Of a DNA stretch of 33,039 bases, positions 1-9,091 are shown one piece after another (within the stretch, counting starts at the first letter, position 1; each line of letters starts with the position of its first letter). The notes under the pieces were generated by a model, which worked only from the letters and a program-made list of their open reading frames with translations, ran no database searches and was not told the origin of the DNA. The translations under genes and the position numbers were made by a program. Origin of the DNA: Candidatus Altimarinota bacterium (GTDB taxonomy: Bacteria; Patescibacteriota; Gracilibacteria; BD1-5; UBA6164). The DNA is taken from NCBI GenBank assembly GCA_024710565.1, contig JANJUN010000014.1:1-33039 (forward strand). Reading direction: 5' to 3'.

Positions 1-15
1 AAAATCTAAAAACAT

Positions 16-43
16 TTGACTAAGAAGAAGTTTTATATATAAT
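16..43 (+). promoter_or_regulatory. Sigma70-like promoter of tRNA-Gly(UCA)
   Basis: The -35 box TTGACT (16-21) and -10 box TATAAT (38-43) are separated by 16 bases and end 20 bases before the tRNA. With the terminator at 163-197 this makes the tRNA its own transcription unit. The assignment rests on consensus match and position only. Confidence 0.7.
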
Positions 44-62
44 CCCAGCACATTTTTCATAT

Positions 63-141
63 GCGAGGGTAACATAAAAGAGTGAGTGTACTAAGGCTTC
101 AACCCTTGGGTGTGCCAGTTCAAACCTGGTCCCTCGCTCCA
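63..141 (+). tRNA. tRNA-Gly with anticodon UCA (reads UGA as glycine)
   Basis: A full cloverleaf is visible. The acceptor stem GCGAGGG (63-69) pairs with CCCTCGC (131-137), followed by discriminator T138 and an encoded CCA (139-141). The T arm is GCCAG/CTGGT around TTCAAAC. The anticodon stem TAAGG/CCTTG encloses the loop CTTCAAC (97-103), giving anticodon TCA at 99-101. The G1-C72 pair and U73 discriminator are tRNA-Gly identity features, and UCA decodes UGA. This is the known decoding solution of Gracilibacteria/SR1 (code 25) and it agrees with in-frame TGA at conserved glycines across the window. It is not a Trp tRNA: the acceptor stem is glycine-like and TGG codons are used separately for Trp. 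The 3' half is overlapped antisense by the recombinase remnant (91-873). Confidence 0.93.
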
Positions 142-873
142 TAATGAAATAAATGAAGATTTGGCATCGGTTCTCAGCGAACTGATGCCTTTTTTTGTCG
201 GTTCTAACCCGTTATAAACTCTCTTAATTTCTGGGAGATATTTTTGTATTGGTTGAAAAAAGAAATGGCTATCTAAATATAACAATCAGTCTAAAAGTTT
301 AAAGTTCTCACCTAAATTAGTTAAAATAGATTTTTTAGTTTTTAAGTCTGAATTATTGAATCTATCCTTTACTAAAGTTATAAATTCAAATACATCTTCA
401 ACAATATCAATGGTAGCTTCTTTTTTAAAATCTAAGTCTCATAACCTTCATTTAAATATATTTATATTTCATTGTAACTCATCTTTTTTAGAGTTATAAA
501 CTTCATCCGTTATTTTTCAATCAATAAGTAAATCAAGTAATTTTTCTTGTTTCTTTTCATTATCTCTTAAGTTTTTTTCTAAACTTTCTCTAATCTTATT
601 ATTTACTTCAAGTTCTTCTTTATAATCTCTTTTTAATATCTCAATAGCAAAGTCTCTAAACTCTGGTATTATCTCTATATTTTCAAGTAATATATTTATT
701 TGAGTTTCTAAAGTTTCAAGAGTAATTCTTTTTTGTCAGCACTTACATCATTTTTTTCTTTTAGAACAATGGTAATAAATATATGTTTTTTCTTCTCCAG
801 TTGTTTTAATAGTTTTAGTTTTTTGAGTTCATACAATTGCACTTTGTCAAGCCCCCAAAAAACTGGACACGAA
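91..873 (-). pseudogene. Large serine recombinase, C-terminal remnant overlapping the tRNA
   Basis: The minus-strand frame (code 25) from about 873 down to TAG at 91-93 encodes the second half of a large serine recombinase. It has a zinc-ribbon tail (YYHCSKRKKGCKCGQKRIT), a long charged coiled-coil (about 700-450), and the family's C-terminal signature ending in GLEPTKKG and a late Trp. There is no catalytic N-terminal domain, the frame is closed upstream by TAA at 874-876, and no plausible ATG is in frame. The first Cys pair of the zinc ribbon (LTKCNC) appears in a different frame just upstream, near two AGTGC-like repeats, which suggests a small deletion. The last ~17 codons are antisense to the tRNA 3' half, as is often seen for integrases that insert at tRNA genes. 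An intact relative is encoded at 3411-4928. I call it a remnant, not a working enzyme. Confidence 0.75.
163..197 (+). terminator. Rho-independent terminator after tRNA-Gly(UCA)
   Basis: GGCATCGGTT pairs with AACTGATGCC around a short loop and is followed by seven T. It lies about 20 bases after the tRNA CCA end. On the other strand it falls inside the reading frame of the recombinase C-terminus, so it serves one gene and is coding in the other. Confidence 0.8.
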
Positions 874-1142
874 TTATCTTCATTTGGATATTTCCAAAAT
901 ATTACTTTAGTAGCTTTTTCTCATTTTTTAATAACTCCTCATAATTTAAATATCTGTTTAGGAGTAAGATATCTTTTATCTTTGAAATCATCAAAAAGAA
1001 GTAAGAGTTTATTTATTCATCTATACTCAGTTTGAGTTTCATAATTACAAGGAGTTCATCATATCCAAGGTTTTTGCCATGGTAGAGTTCACGATTCTAT
1101 TTTATCTAGAATCTGGTCTACTATAATCTCATATGGTTTCAT
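708..1142 (-). CDS. ArdC N-terminal-like (DUF1738) antirestriction/ssDNA-binding fragment
   Basis: It starts with ATG at 1140-1142 and reads 144 codons to TAG at 708-710. The first ~95 residues carry the ArdC-N pattern: YEIIVDQILDKIESGTLPW, then QKPW, YRGINKLLL, a YLTPKQ helix, and KKGEKATKVIFWK. ArdC-N is a ssDNA-binding domain found at the N-terminus of plasmid antirestriction proteins and other mobile-element proteins. After about residue 95 the frame runs over the start of the recombinase remnant and becomes Lys/Leu-rich, and the usual YxVFN block and metallopeptidase domain are absent. I infer that a longer ardC-like gene was cut and joined to recombinase sequence. It may be non-functional. 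Confidence 0.6.
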
Positions 1143-1180
1143 AAGTGTTATAATTTAAGAAATAAAAAACTTACTATTTT

Positions 1181-1336
1181 TTAGCAAGCTCAAAATACAT
1201 CTGCAACATCTTGGTAGGATAGTGATGAATTTTTTGTATCATTCCTATATTTATCCATATCCCATCAGAGCTCAACTTGTTCTTCTTCACTCAGAGAGTT
1301 GAGAGTATTTATGTATAAACTTTTCATTGCTCACAT
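1181..1336 (-). CDS. Small hypothetical protein (51 aa)
   Basis: ATG at 1334-1336 (or the internal ATG at 1325-1327) runs to TAA at 1181-1183. The product is acidic and looks helical (LNSLSEEEQVEL). I recognise no family. It lies 38 bases upstream of the ArdC-like gene on the same strand and 100 bases after the PIN gene. Coding evidence is only the open frame and a plausible composition, so it may be chance. Confidence 0.35.
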
Positions 1337-1436
1337 AACTAATAAATTAAGAAATAAAAAAGAGTCCTTTATTTTGGACTCTATAAGTTTTATTGTTATT
1401 TAATATTAGTAAGGTTTGATTGGTAGTTTGTAGGCT

Positions 1437-2102
1437 TTATTCATATAATTTAAATTTTTTATCAATGTGAACTATTTCTAAATCATTTTTCAATTGAGTA
1501 AAATCAGAATCACAAGTTATTATTCATGAAATATTATTTTCTTTACATAGTAAAAAATGATTTAAATCGTTAGAATCTAATTTATTGTATATTTTAATAT
1601 TCTTTAAAAAAATTGTATCATACTCATGGGGAGTATTTAAATTTGTAATAATTTTAATATCTAAATGTTTTACTCAAGTTACAATATTTTCAAATTCACT
1701 ATAAACATAAATCTTATAATCTTCTTTATATTCTTCTTTTCTCCATGATTTTATATCATAATAATTAAATCATAATTTTGAATCGTTTTCAATCCTATAT
1801 TTTTCTTTTTCAGACTTACCTAATTGTTTCCATTCATCTTCAGTAATTCACAATTCTTTGATTATTTTTAGATCAATAAAAGCTCTATATCATTGTTTTT
1901 CTATAGTATTAAAAAGTTCATTTATAGTTATATTTGATATATAACATTTTCAAGTCTTATACTGATATAAAAGTCAAAGTAGTTCTTGTGACTTTTCTGC
2001 AATTTTTTTATCTTTACTATAAGAGTCATAAAATGCATTGATAATAAAAGAAGTGTCTAAATAGACACTCTTATCTTCTGATGTAATAATTGTTTTATCC
2101 AT
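1437..2102 (-). CDS. PIN-domain protein (putative RNase effector)
   Basis: 221 codons from ATG 2100-2102 to TAA 1437-1439. The N-terminus has the PIN pattern VYLDTSFIINAFYD with Asp16 as the first metal ligand. NELFNTIEK in the middle supplies a candidate Glu, and the C-terminal part has GIITCDSDFTQL with clustered Asp residues. This fits the acidic active site of PIN nucleases, which cut RNA with Mg2+ or Mn2+. It is longer than toxin PINs of VapC type (about 130 aa); the extra middle part is Lys/Glu/Trp-rich. Its start lies 3 bases after the stop of the STAS-like gene, so it is the last gene of a GHKL-STAS-PIN unit. No VapB-type antitoxin is adjacent. I infer an effector role from the context. 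Confidence 0.72.
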
Positions 2103-2105
2103 AGA

Positions 2106-2456
2106 TTATAAACTTATTTCTTTAATAGATTCTGTTCAAATTCTTTCAAATTCCTCTATAACTCTTTTATATGTTTCTTCATCCATTTTATTTGGAAAAT
2201 TTATTCATTGAAATTTAATTCAACTTTTTAAAAGAGGTCTCAACATTGATCTAATAAAAGGAGATATCACAACTCTCATATCTGTAAAGTCCAATTTAAT
2301 TTCTCATTGAATTGTTTGAACTAACTTATTTCATATATTTGTTCCTTTAGTTTCACTAACAGCTAAAGGACTACCTAAGAAATCATAAATTTTTATACTA
2401 TTTTCCATATTATTATATTGAGAAAGTAAACGAAATATAAGTTCATTTAATTTCAT
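2106..2456 (-). CDS. STAS-like domain protein (DUF4325 type)
   Basis: 116 codons from ATG 2454-2456 to TAA 2106-2108. The core has a beta strand followed by IKLDFTDMRVVISPFIRSM, the pattern of DUF4325 STAS-like proteins (LDF-x-gv-x-x-iSPsF). These are small cytosolic proteins usually encoded next to a GHKL ATP-binding protein, by analogy with the anti-sigma factor antagonist / kinase pairs. Here the start codon lies 44 bases inside the end of the GHKL gene, and the stop is 3 bases before the PIN gene. That indicates coupled translation and suggests that the three products act together. The partner of the STAS-like protein is inferred, not shown. Confidence 0.68.
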
Positions 2457-3324
2457 GATTTAATTTTTTATTTTCTATCTTCAAAGAATCTGATTTAAGT
2501 ATATCACATATATTAGTAAATTTCAAATCAATATATTCTATTCATGATGCTATATGCAAACATCAATTATTTTCAGATAAAAATTTTGATAACTCATATA
2601 ATCATAATCATCATCTTGGTCACTTTGTAGAGAATCTTGTACTCACACATAGTATAATAAAAAAAACATTAAGTCAAATTTTATTTTTTATGTACTCTTT
2701 GAATCATGGTTCTATAAAATCATTTGAAACTCTATTAACTAAATCAATATATTGATTTTTATTTATATTGATTCATTCTCAATCATCATATATACTAATA
2801 TCATATTTTGATATATTTGGATACTGTTGTCATGTAATGTAAATTTTATTTGTATGTCCGTGGTTTAAAGAGTTATTATGTAATTCTCATAAAAATTTTG
2901 CAATTATATTTGCTGTATTTGATGATATGTTAGTTCTATTAAAAAATTCTTCTATACGTTTTTCAAAAGTATCAATTTCAGGAACTTTACAAAATGGTAT
3001 AATAACACTATCTTTTAATATATTATAGTTTATACTTTGATTATTTACAAAATCAACTAGTCAGCATTTTTCTATAAAATCAGAAAATTTTTCAAGTCAA
3101 TAAATACTAAGTCTTTTACTTTTAGAATTTAATATATCAAGATGATATCATAATAGTACTAATATTTTTCAAGGAATAAATCAGGTATTAACTTTTACAT
3201 TAATATCATATGAAGTATATATATCATATGCTGTTATATTATGAAAAGCATTATTTACATTATTTAATCATTTATAACACTCATCAACTCAACATCAATC
3301 AAGTGATATTTCAAGTAAAGACAT
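2413..3324 (-). CDS. GHKL (HATPase_c) ATP-binding protein
   Basis: 303 codons from ATG 3322-3324 to TAA 2413-2415. The N-terminal ~130 residues are unrecognised. The C-terminal half is a GHKL ATPase: N box ELHNNSLNHG (about residues 145-155), G1-like YDDGEGI (about 180-186), and a G2-like KGPRGGLYEL (about 233-242). It ends in GTYISFTF, as GHKL domains paired with STAS-like proteins often do. There is no His phospho-acceptor domain and no membrane segment, so it is not a classical sensor kinase. It is the first gene of the cassette and overlaps the STAS-like gene by 44 bases. A switch or sensor ATPase controlling the STAS and PIN partners is an inference. Confidence 0.72.
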
Positions 3325-3410
3325 TATTTATAAATTTAAAATATAATTTATTAAGTGTATTATAATAAAAAAAATATTAATTGAAATCAATTTTTAAATT
3401 TTTGTAATTT

Positions 3411-4928
3411 TTAAACTTTAACTATTTTTATATGTCACTCATAATTCATAATTTCAGTTCTTACTTCATTTACTAATTTGCTCCATAATGCAGAATTAAG
3501 AATATTTAAGGCTTTGAATAGTGGTTTTTCCACTATATAGAGCCTTTTTTGATTGTCTATTTTTAGTTCGACCAATATAAGACTGAGTAGGTATGTCTTT
3601 TTTTTGTCATCATAACTTTTCCAGTTATCAATGCTACAAAACAGAAGTTCGACCATTTTATTAAAATCAATAAGAATTTGTTCATTTTTTTGAGATAATT
3701 TTGATATTTCAATTTTAAATCACTCAATTTCTTGAGTTAAATCATTTTTAATTTTAATAAATTCTTCTCATGATATTTCATTCGAAGCTCTCATTCTTAA
3801 TAATCAATTTAATATATTTTCTTTCTCTGACGATTTTCTTTTTAAAATAGAAATCATTTGAGTATTTTGTTCAAATTCTCAATTATATTCTTCATATAAA
3901 GCTTCTTTTATATCTTTTTTGAATACTTCAGGTATTCTATAGTTTTGAATATTTTCATCAAAATATTTAATAATTTCACTTTGATTATACCAAAGCTTTC
4001 ATTGTCTTGAGTGAAGATGAAAATAAGTGTATTGTTTTTTAAGTAAAAAAGTACAAAGAGGAGTTTGAGTTTCGTAATGAAATACTTTTCATTTCAAATA
4101 ACTGAGTTCTTTGTCGTTCACATATTTTACTCATCTTGTTATTTGTTGTACTTTATCAAATAGCTCTTTTGTAATAATTGGAGTGTGCTTTCATTTGTAA
4201 ATTTCTCATTTTTCAAACATTTCTCAATTGTATGTGATCCATCAATAATAGAACGTATTTTTTAAAATATCTTCTATTTGTTTTGTGGCCACTTTTCCAC
4301 CTTTATTTTTTACTGCTTTACTTCTGAGTCATGCTTGATATGTAATTTCTCTGATTGCATTTACTGAAAATCATTCTGTTCTCAATTCAAAAATTTTTTT
4401 AATGTATGGAGCTCTTTCGATATCAAGATCAATATCTCCTGTAATCTTATTATTGAGATATCAAATAGGAGCTTGTGAATAATATCATCCATCTTGCATT
4501 TTTTTCTTGAAACCATCACGAACTCATTTTTTAATTTTCAAAATATATTCATTTGCAAATCAACTTTCAACTGAAAATAAAAGTCAGCTATCTTCAATAG
4601 TAAAGATCCTAGTAGACGTTATAATCCTCAAAATCTTTCATTTTTGGAGTAATTCTTGGGTCCAAGCACTATCACGAGGATTTCTGGATAATCTATCAAA
4701 ATACATGCAAATAATGCTATCAGCGCCCCCACCTTCAATTTGATTCATGAGTTTTTTAAATCATTCTTTTCAAACATCTTTGGCACTTTCGGACACAACA
4801 ATAGTATCTACAACATCAATATTATTACTCGTTGCATAGTTTTCACACCACTCTAATTGAGTTCAGAGTGATTGTTGTTGTTTAGTTGAATCATCAGTTG
4901 ATTTACGGCAGTAAATTATTGTTTTCAT
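3411..4928 (-). CDS. Site-specific serine recombinase (large serine integrase/resolvase family)
   Basis: 505 codons from ATG 4926-4928 to TAA 3411-3413. The N-terminal resolvase domain begins IIYCRKSTDD with the nucleophile Ser10, then SLGTQLEWCENYA and the conserved FDRLSRNPRDS. A recombinase domain follows (PIGYLNNK, about residue 170 onward), then a zinc-ribbon region (PLCTFLLKKQYTYFHLHS) with poorly kept Cys residues, and a long coiled-coil to the end. The length fits the large serine recombinases that integrate, excise or rearrange DNA. Its ATG overlaps the stop of the upstream membrane gene as TAATG. It is probably the integrase of the island; the remnant at 91-873 would be an older relative. 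Many glycines are encoded by TGA. Confidence 0.88.
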
Positions 4929-5557
4929 TACTGTTTTTTTAGATAAATAGAGTCATTATTCTTAAATATATAATTATCATGAGTTGCTATATAAGAGTTA
5001 TTCATATATTTAACAGTATGACACTCATTTTCAGGTTTACTAATTTTCTCAAGTATACAAATTTCATACTGCTCATATCCATTTAATATACTTGATGAAT
5101 TTGTGATATTAAAGGTATTGTTAATACAAATAAAGTTATAAAAAACTAATAATATCAGTATACTTTTTCTAAAATAATCATCTTCTTTTTTATTAGTTTC
5201 TAGATCTACAATCCAAACAATTATACAAGAAAAAAATGTAATAAATATAGCTTTCCATATATATTCATTATTAACTAAAAAAATTACTAATATAACAAAA
5301 ACCCATATAAAAATTATTGAAATTATTTTATCTTTAATACTTTTTATGAAATAATGAATAAATAATGGAGCTCCAACTATTATCATTAATGTAAATATTA
5401 TAAAATTTGTTGTAATAATATTTGTAAAATCAAATAAATATATAGGTAATTCATTTTTGTATACAATTATTAACATTTCTACAATTATTGATGATATTTG
5501 TATTACAGTAAAAAGAATAGTTCATATTTCAATATAGTTTTTATTATTTTTAGTCAT
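4928..5557 (-). CDS. Multi-spanning membrane protein of unknown function
   Basis: 209 codons from ATG 5555-5557 to TAA 4928-4930; a later ATG at 5474-5476 is possible. It has several hydrophobic segments, about residues 10-28, 38-60, 72-88, 92-108 and 125-140. They are followed by a ~60-residue tail (CILEKISKPENECH) that looks extracytoplasmic and has a Cys pair. I recognise no family. The stop overlaps the recombinase ATG by one base, so the two genes are co-expressed. Mobile elements often carry small membrane proteins for exclusion or immunity, but nothing here shows that role. Confidence 0.65.
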
Positions 5558-5649
5558 ATTATTTATTTAAGATTATAGTAAAATCCATGAATAAACACTA
5601 TTTTTCATCGAAAGATAATTTATATTTCTTCATAAATCATAATTTTTTT

Positions 5650-6078
5650 TTACAAATCATACGATTTTTTCAAATATTTCTTTCATAAAATTTTAGTTAA
5701 GAACTTTCCAATTATCTCCATTTCTACTCAGAATATTTTTTCCAAAACACAAAGATCTCATTCATATTTTTCAAATTCCTCCAAGAGTTCTTTTTCTGGA
5801 AGTAAATTTTCTATTGCATACTCATCAGCTTTTTTCTCATCATAATTTTTAAAAAATTTTCACAATAAGTAAGATCTATTTTGATGGCCATAGAAATAAT
5901 GCCCAGTTTCATGAGCAATAGCAAACCTTATTTTATAAAGGTTCATATTTTTATTGATTCCTATATTTTTAATATAAAGAAAACCTAAAACGTTTTTTAG
6001 GTTTAAGTAAGAAATATGTATTTTCTCTTGTCTAATATAGGACTTTAGTCTTGTTGGGAGAGTTTCATGAGCATTCAT
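5650..6078 (-). CDS. ImmA/IrrE-type metallopeptidase
   Basis: 142 codons from ATG 6076-6078 to TAA 5650-5652; an in-frame TAA at 6088 bounds the start. The zinc motif HETGH (His56-Glu57...His60) sits in RFAIAHETGH, followed about 25 residues on by KKADEYA with the third ligand Glu, the ImmA/IrrE (COG2856) arrangement. ImmA cleaves an XRE-type repressor to induce a mobile element; IrrE does so in stress responses. An HTH protein is encoded nearby (7650-8084) and is a natural candidate substrate, though the genes are not adjacent. The region upstream carries repeated ATCAAATAA elements (6089-6185). Confidence 0.82.
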
Positions 6079-6088
6079 ATAGTGTTTT

Positions 6089-6185
6089 TATCAAATAACC
6101 ATCAAATAAGAAATTGGCTTAAATATGAGTAAAAAAAAGGTGCGACTGTGTAAAAAGTAAAAATTATCAAATAACTATCAAATAA
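6089..6185. repeat. Two copies of a 21-bp direct repeat, each holding two ATCAAATAA boxes
   Basis: TATCAAATAACCATCAAATAA at 6089-6109 and TATCAAATAACTATCAAATAA at 6165-6185 differ at one base. Each contains ATCAAATAA twice, 10 bases apart. They flank a 55-base spacer between the AlbA ATPase gene and the immA-like gene and lie just upstream of the latter. The 10-base phasing on one DNA face suggests an operator for a dimeric or oligomeric regulator, possibly the HTH protein at 7650-8084. Binding is inferred. Confidence 0.6.
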
Positions 6186-6187
6186 TA

Positions 6188-7648
6188 TTAAGTTGCCCAA
6201 AATGGAATATATTTTGCATGCTTTCTTGTATTACTATTTGGATCAAAAGGTTTAATTTTTCAAGATTCCTTAGCTAATTTTATAAATCTTGAAGCAGTAG
6301 CTGAGTTTTGTTTTTCTATTCAGAATCTATCACATACAGACTCATTCGTCATTGCTTCACCTTCTACAACATAATCAAGTACACAATGCCAATATATTGC
6401 TTGAATTTTTTCATCATTAGTAAGCTTAGATAAAGGATTAACCCTATATAGTGTGATACGTGTAAAATCAGCATCTTGTTCCATTTTTGGATTTGGTAAT
6501 TTTGTTTTAGAAATGCTTTGTAAAGCTCTATCAACACCACTTCATCTTCTTTCACAAATATTTGCTCTTCTCATAAAATCAGCAATAAGCTCATTTCTTG
6601 ATTTTGGAGGATGATCAATAAATCTATCAATTTCAATTAATGGAACTCAAGGATTTGATATTTCTATTCTATCATCATAAATTTCAATTAATACTTCAGT
6701 TCAAGATATCCTAAGATCTTGATGTATAATTGCATTTGCTATAAACTCTCTTAAAGCAACTTTTGGATAAGTAACTTCAGTTGTTCTTTGTCATTCAATT
6801 GTTTCAATTTTTGGTATTTGAGTAATAACGTAATTCAGAAGTCCTTGAAAAGCTATAGCATATCATTTCACTCATTTAATGTCGTTAATAGCATGTAATT
6901 TATTTTTTCAGCGATATGTAATAACTCGAGGAGATTTATATTTTAATCAAAAAACATCTAAATCAGCAGCAAATAATAAAGCACATGCATTTGTAATATC
7001 ATATAATCCATCTCTGTGAACTATCAATTCATCTTGTGTAAGTTTTTCTAAAGCATGTTCTTTTGATACTGGGTCATATCACATAATTTGACAATATCAT
7101 TCCCAATCGATTAATTCATATAAATTATCAACTGTTACACGAGTCATGGCAATTTCTCTATCAAAAGATGACATAAGAATTGATTCCCATAGTTTAGATT
7201 CAAGATGAGGGTGAGAAGATATTGGCTTAGTATAAGACTCATTTCTAATATAAACAGACTTGTTGAATATCGTAGGCTTTCATTGAGCACATCATATTCT
7301 TACTATAACGAGATTATATCAATCATAATTTAATTCATGGAAATCAAAATCTCAAAAACCTCATAACATTCTCATAAGCCGAGGCTTTAAGTCTTCAGCT
7401 CATTTTCATTTCTCTTTGTTAGGATTAAAAGTTGTTCAAGTAGGAATATATCTTTCTGGATCAATACCATATATTATATATCAGTCAGTTTTTCTTAGCA
7501 TTGATAGAGAATTTGAAATAGCTGATATATTTTGTCATAATTCTTCATATCAATGATAGTTTTGTTTAAATTCAATCCATTGATTTTCTGGATTTCCAAT
7601 ACAGTGCTTAACTATAGTTAGTAGTTGTTCTTGAGTTATATTATCCAT
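6188..7648 (-). CDS. Schlafen-type AlbA_2 domain / RecG-like ATP-binding protein (COG2865)
   Basis: 486 codons from ATG 7646-7648 to TAA 6188-6190. The N-terminus has the AlbA_2 pattern (NPENQGIEFKQNY, then SNSLSMLRKTDGYIIYGID). The middle and C-terminus carry the COG2865 hallmark: LREFIANAIIHQD with the N-box-like Asn, IEIYDDRIEISNPG, and SRNELIADFMRRANICERRGSGVDR. The tail looks like a winged helix. Proteins of this type are called putative transcriptional regulators or ATP-binding proteins and are frequent in mobile islands; their substrate is unknown. It sits 1 base after the HTH gene stop, forming an operon with 7650-8084 and 8092-8760. Confidence 0.8.
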
Positions 7649-7649
7649 A

Positions 7650-8084
7650 TTATTTATTCGCTTTAAATTTTATAAAATTCAAAATCTCTTCTCTATCATG
7701 ATCGGATAATTCTTTCCCAAATTCTTTTTTAAACATTACTTTAAGTAATTCTTCATTATCAAAATTAATATTTTCAAGAGTATTTATTTTTCAATCTGGT
7801 ATTATGTTTAAATTTCAATGTTTATATTCAAATTCTTCAATATCAGCTTCTTTAAAAATATTATTTAATTCTTTTTCGCTAATAAATATGGTTTCAGCTA
7901 TTCTCTTGAAGAATTTATCACTTACTGAATTATGTCAATTTAATGCTCTACTTAATGCTGGGTGAGACGTTCCCATTTTATCAGCAATGGATGTTAGGGT
8001 AATTCATTTTTTTTCTATAATATTCTTTAATTTTTCTCAAACATATGAGCTTCTAATAAGCTCAGGTTTAATTTTATAACTCAT
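7650..8084 (-). CDS. HTH (XRE/Cro-like) DNA-binding regulator
   Basis: 144 codons from ATG 8082-8084 to TAA 7650-7652. A helix-turn-helix lies at about residues 27-50: GITLTSIADKMGTSHPALSRALN. The C-terminal ~90 residues are acidic and unrecognised. It lies 7 bases after the HsdR-N-like gene and 1 base before the AlbA gene, so it probably autoregulates this operon. It may also be the target of the ImmA-like peptidase at 5650-6078 and may bind the repeats at 6089-6185; both are inferences. Confidence 0.78.
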
Positions 8085-8091
8085 ATAAATA

Positions 8092-8760
8092 TTATTTAGT
8101 AATAAAATCTTTTAATTTATTTTCCACCTCTTCTAATTCTAGTTTTACTCATGTTAAGTTTTTTAATTCTGATTGATTTTTTTTTACAATTACAGGACTG
8201 AATAAAACTTTTTCTAAATTTTTAGTACTAAAAGCTTTTGTTTTTTGGTATAATTCTTCAATAGCTCATTTGACGAAACTTTCTTTATGAAAATATTTTA
8301 ATCATTCAATAAGTTTAGTATTAGATGATTCTAATAATAGATCTATCTCTAGAACTAAATCATATTCCACTTTTTTACCAAAATTTAAGTAGTATAATCT
8401 CCATTTTTTTAAGTTAGTTAAAACAACGAATTTAATTCATTCATTACCAGCATAGCTTGTAGCTTGAAAAATATGATTGCTATTTAAATCAATTGTTATT
8501 GCTTTGACTTCAATTAAAAAAGCAAGTTTATTATCAATTTTAACTCAATAATCACAAAATTGTCATCTTATTCTATATTCAGTAGTTACATCAAAAAATT
8601 TATCATATCATAAAAGTTCACCTAAAATATCATTGATTATATTTGATGTATCACTCTCATTTAATCATTTTTCTTTAGCTACCTCAATAATTTTTTTATA
8701 TTTTCATAGAGCTTTTAGGGCAGATTCCTTTGATTTTTTACTTAATTCAAAATTTTTCAT
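8092..8760 (-). CDS. HsdR N-terminal-like (PD-(D/E)XK) protein
   Basis: 222 codons from ATG 8758-8760 to TAA 8092-8094. It contains NDILGELLGYDKFFDVTTEY and, further on, QFCDYGVKIDNKLAFLIEVKA, the type I restriction HsdR_N arrangement with a likely active site D...E-x-K. A coiled-coil tail follows. It lacks any helicase part, so it is a stand-alone nuclease-like domain and not a full HsdR; stand-alone HsdR_N proteins are common in mobile elements and their function is unclear. It is the first gene of the operon with the HTH and AlbA genes and is transcribed divergently from the zinc-ribbon gene at 8894. Confidence 0.75.
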
Positions 8761-8893
8761 ATTTATAAAATTATTTAATTATTATGATAATATTTTCATA
8801 CTTTTGTCAAGTATAATTAAAAAAATAAATTTGCAATATGATAATATTTTGATAATGTTAGTATATTAATACTTATTTTTTAATTTTTTCATT

Positions 8894-9091
8894 ATGGCAA
8901 AATGTGTAAAATGTGAAAAACCTATTTTATTAATAAAAGCTCAAGATATAGCTATTCAGTGAGGTAGACAATTTAATTGAATTGCATATTGCTGTCCTCT
9001 TTGTGATACTGTTTTGTCTGTTATGATTGACCAAATAGCGCTTAAGATAGATACTGTTAATGATACAATAAAATGATTAAAAGGATTTTAA
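8894..9091 (+). CDS. Small zinc-ribbon protein (65 aa)
   Basis: ATG 8894-8896 to TAA 9089-9091. CVKC at residues 4-7 and CCPLC about 25 residues later form a treble-clef/zinc-ribbon pattern with four or five Cys. The C-terminal helix (MIDQIALKIDTVNDTIKGLKGF) is amphipathic. I recognise no named family. It is the first plus-strand gene, divergent from the HsdR-N-like gene across 133 AT-rich bases. Glycines use TGA. Confidence 0.65.

Noticed and set aside
2050-2070. Inverted repeat AGTGTCT / AGACACT near the PIN gene start
   Set aside because: It lies inside coding sequence for the PIN active-site strand and has no T tract; probably chance.
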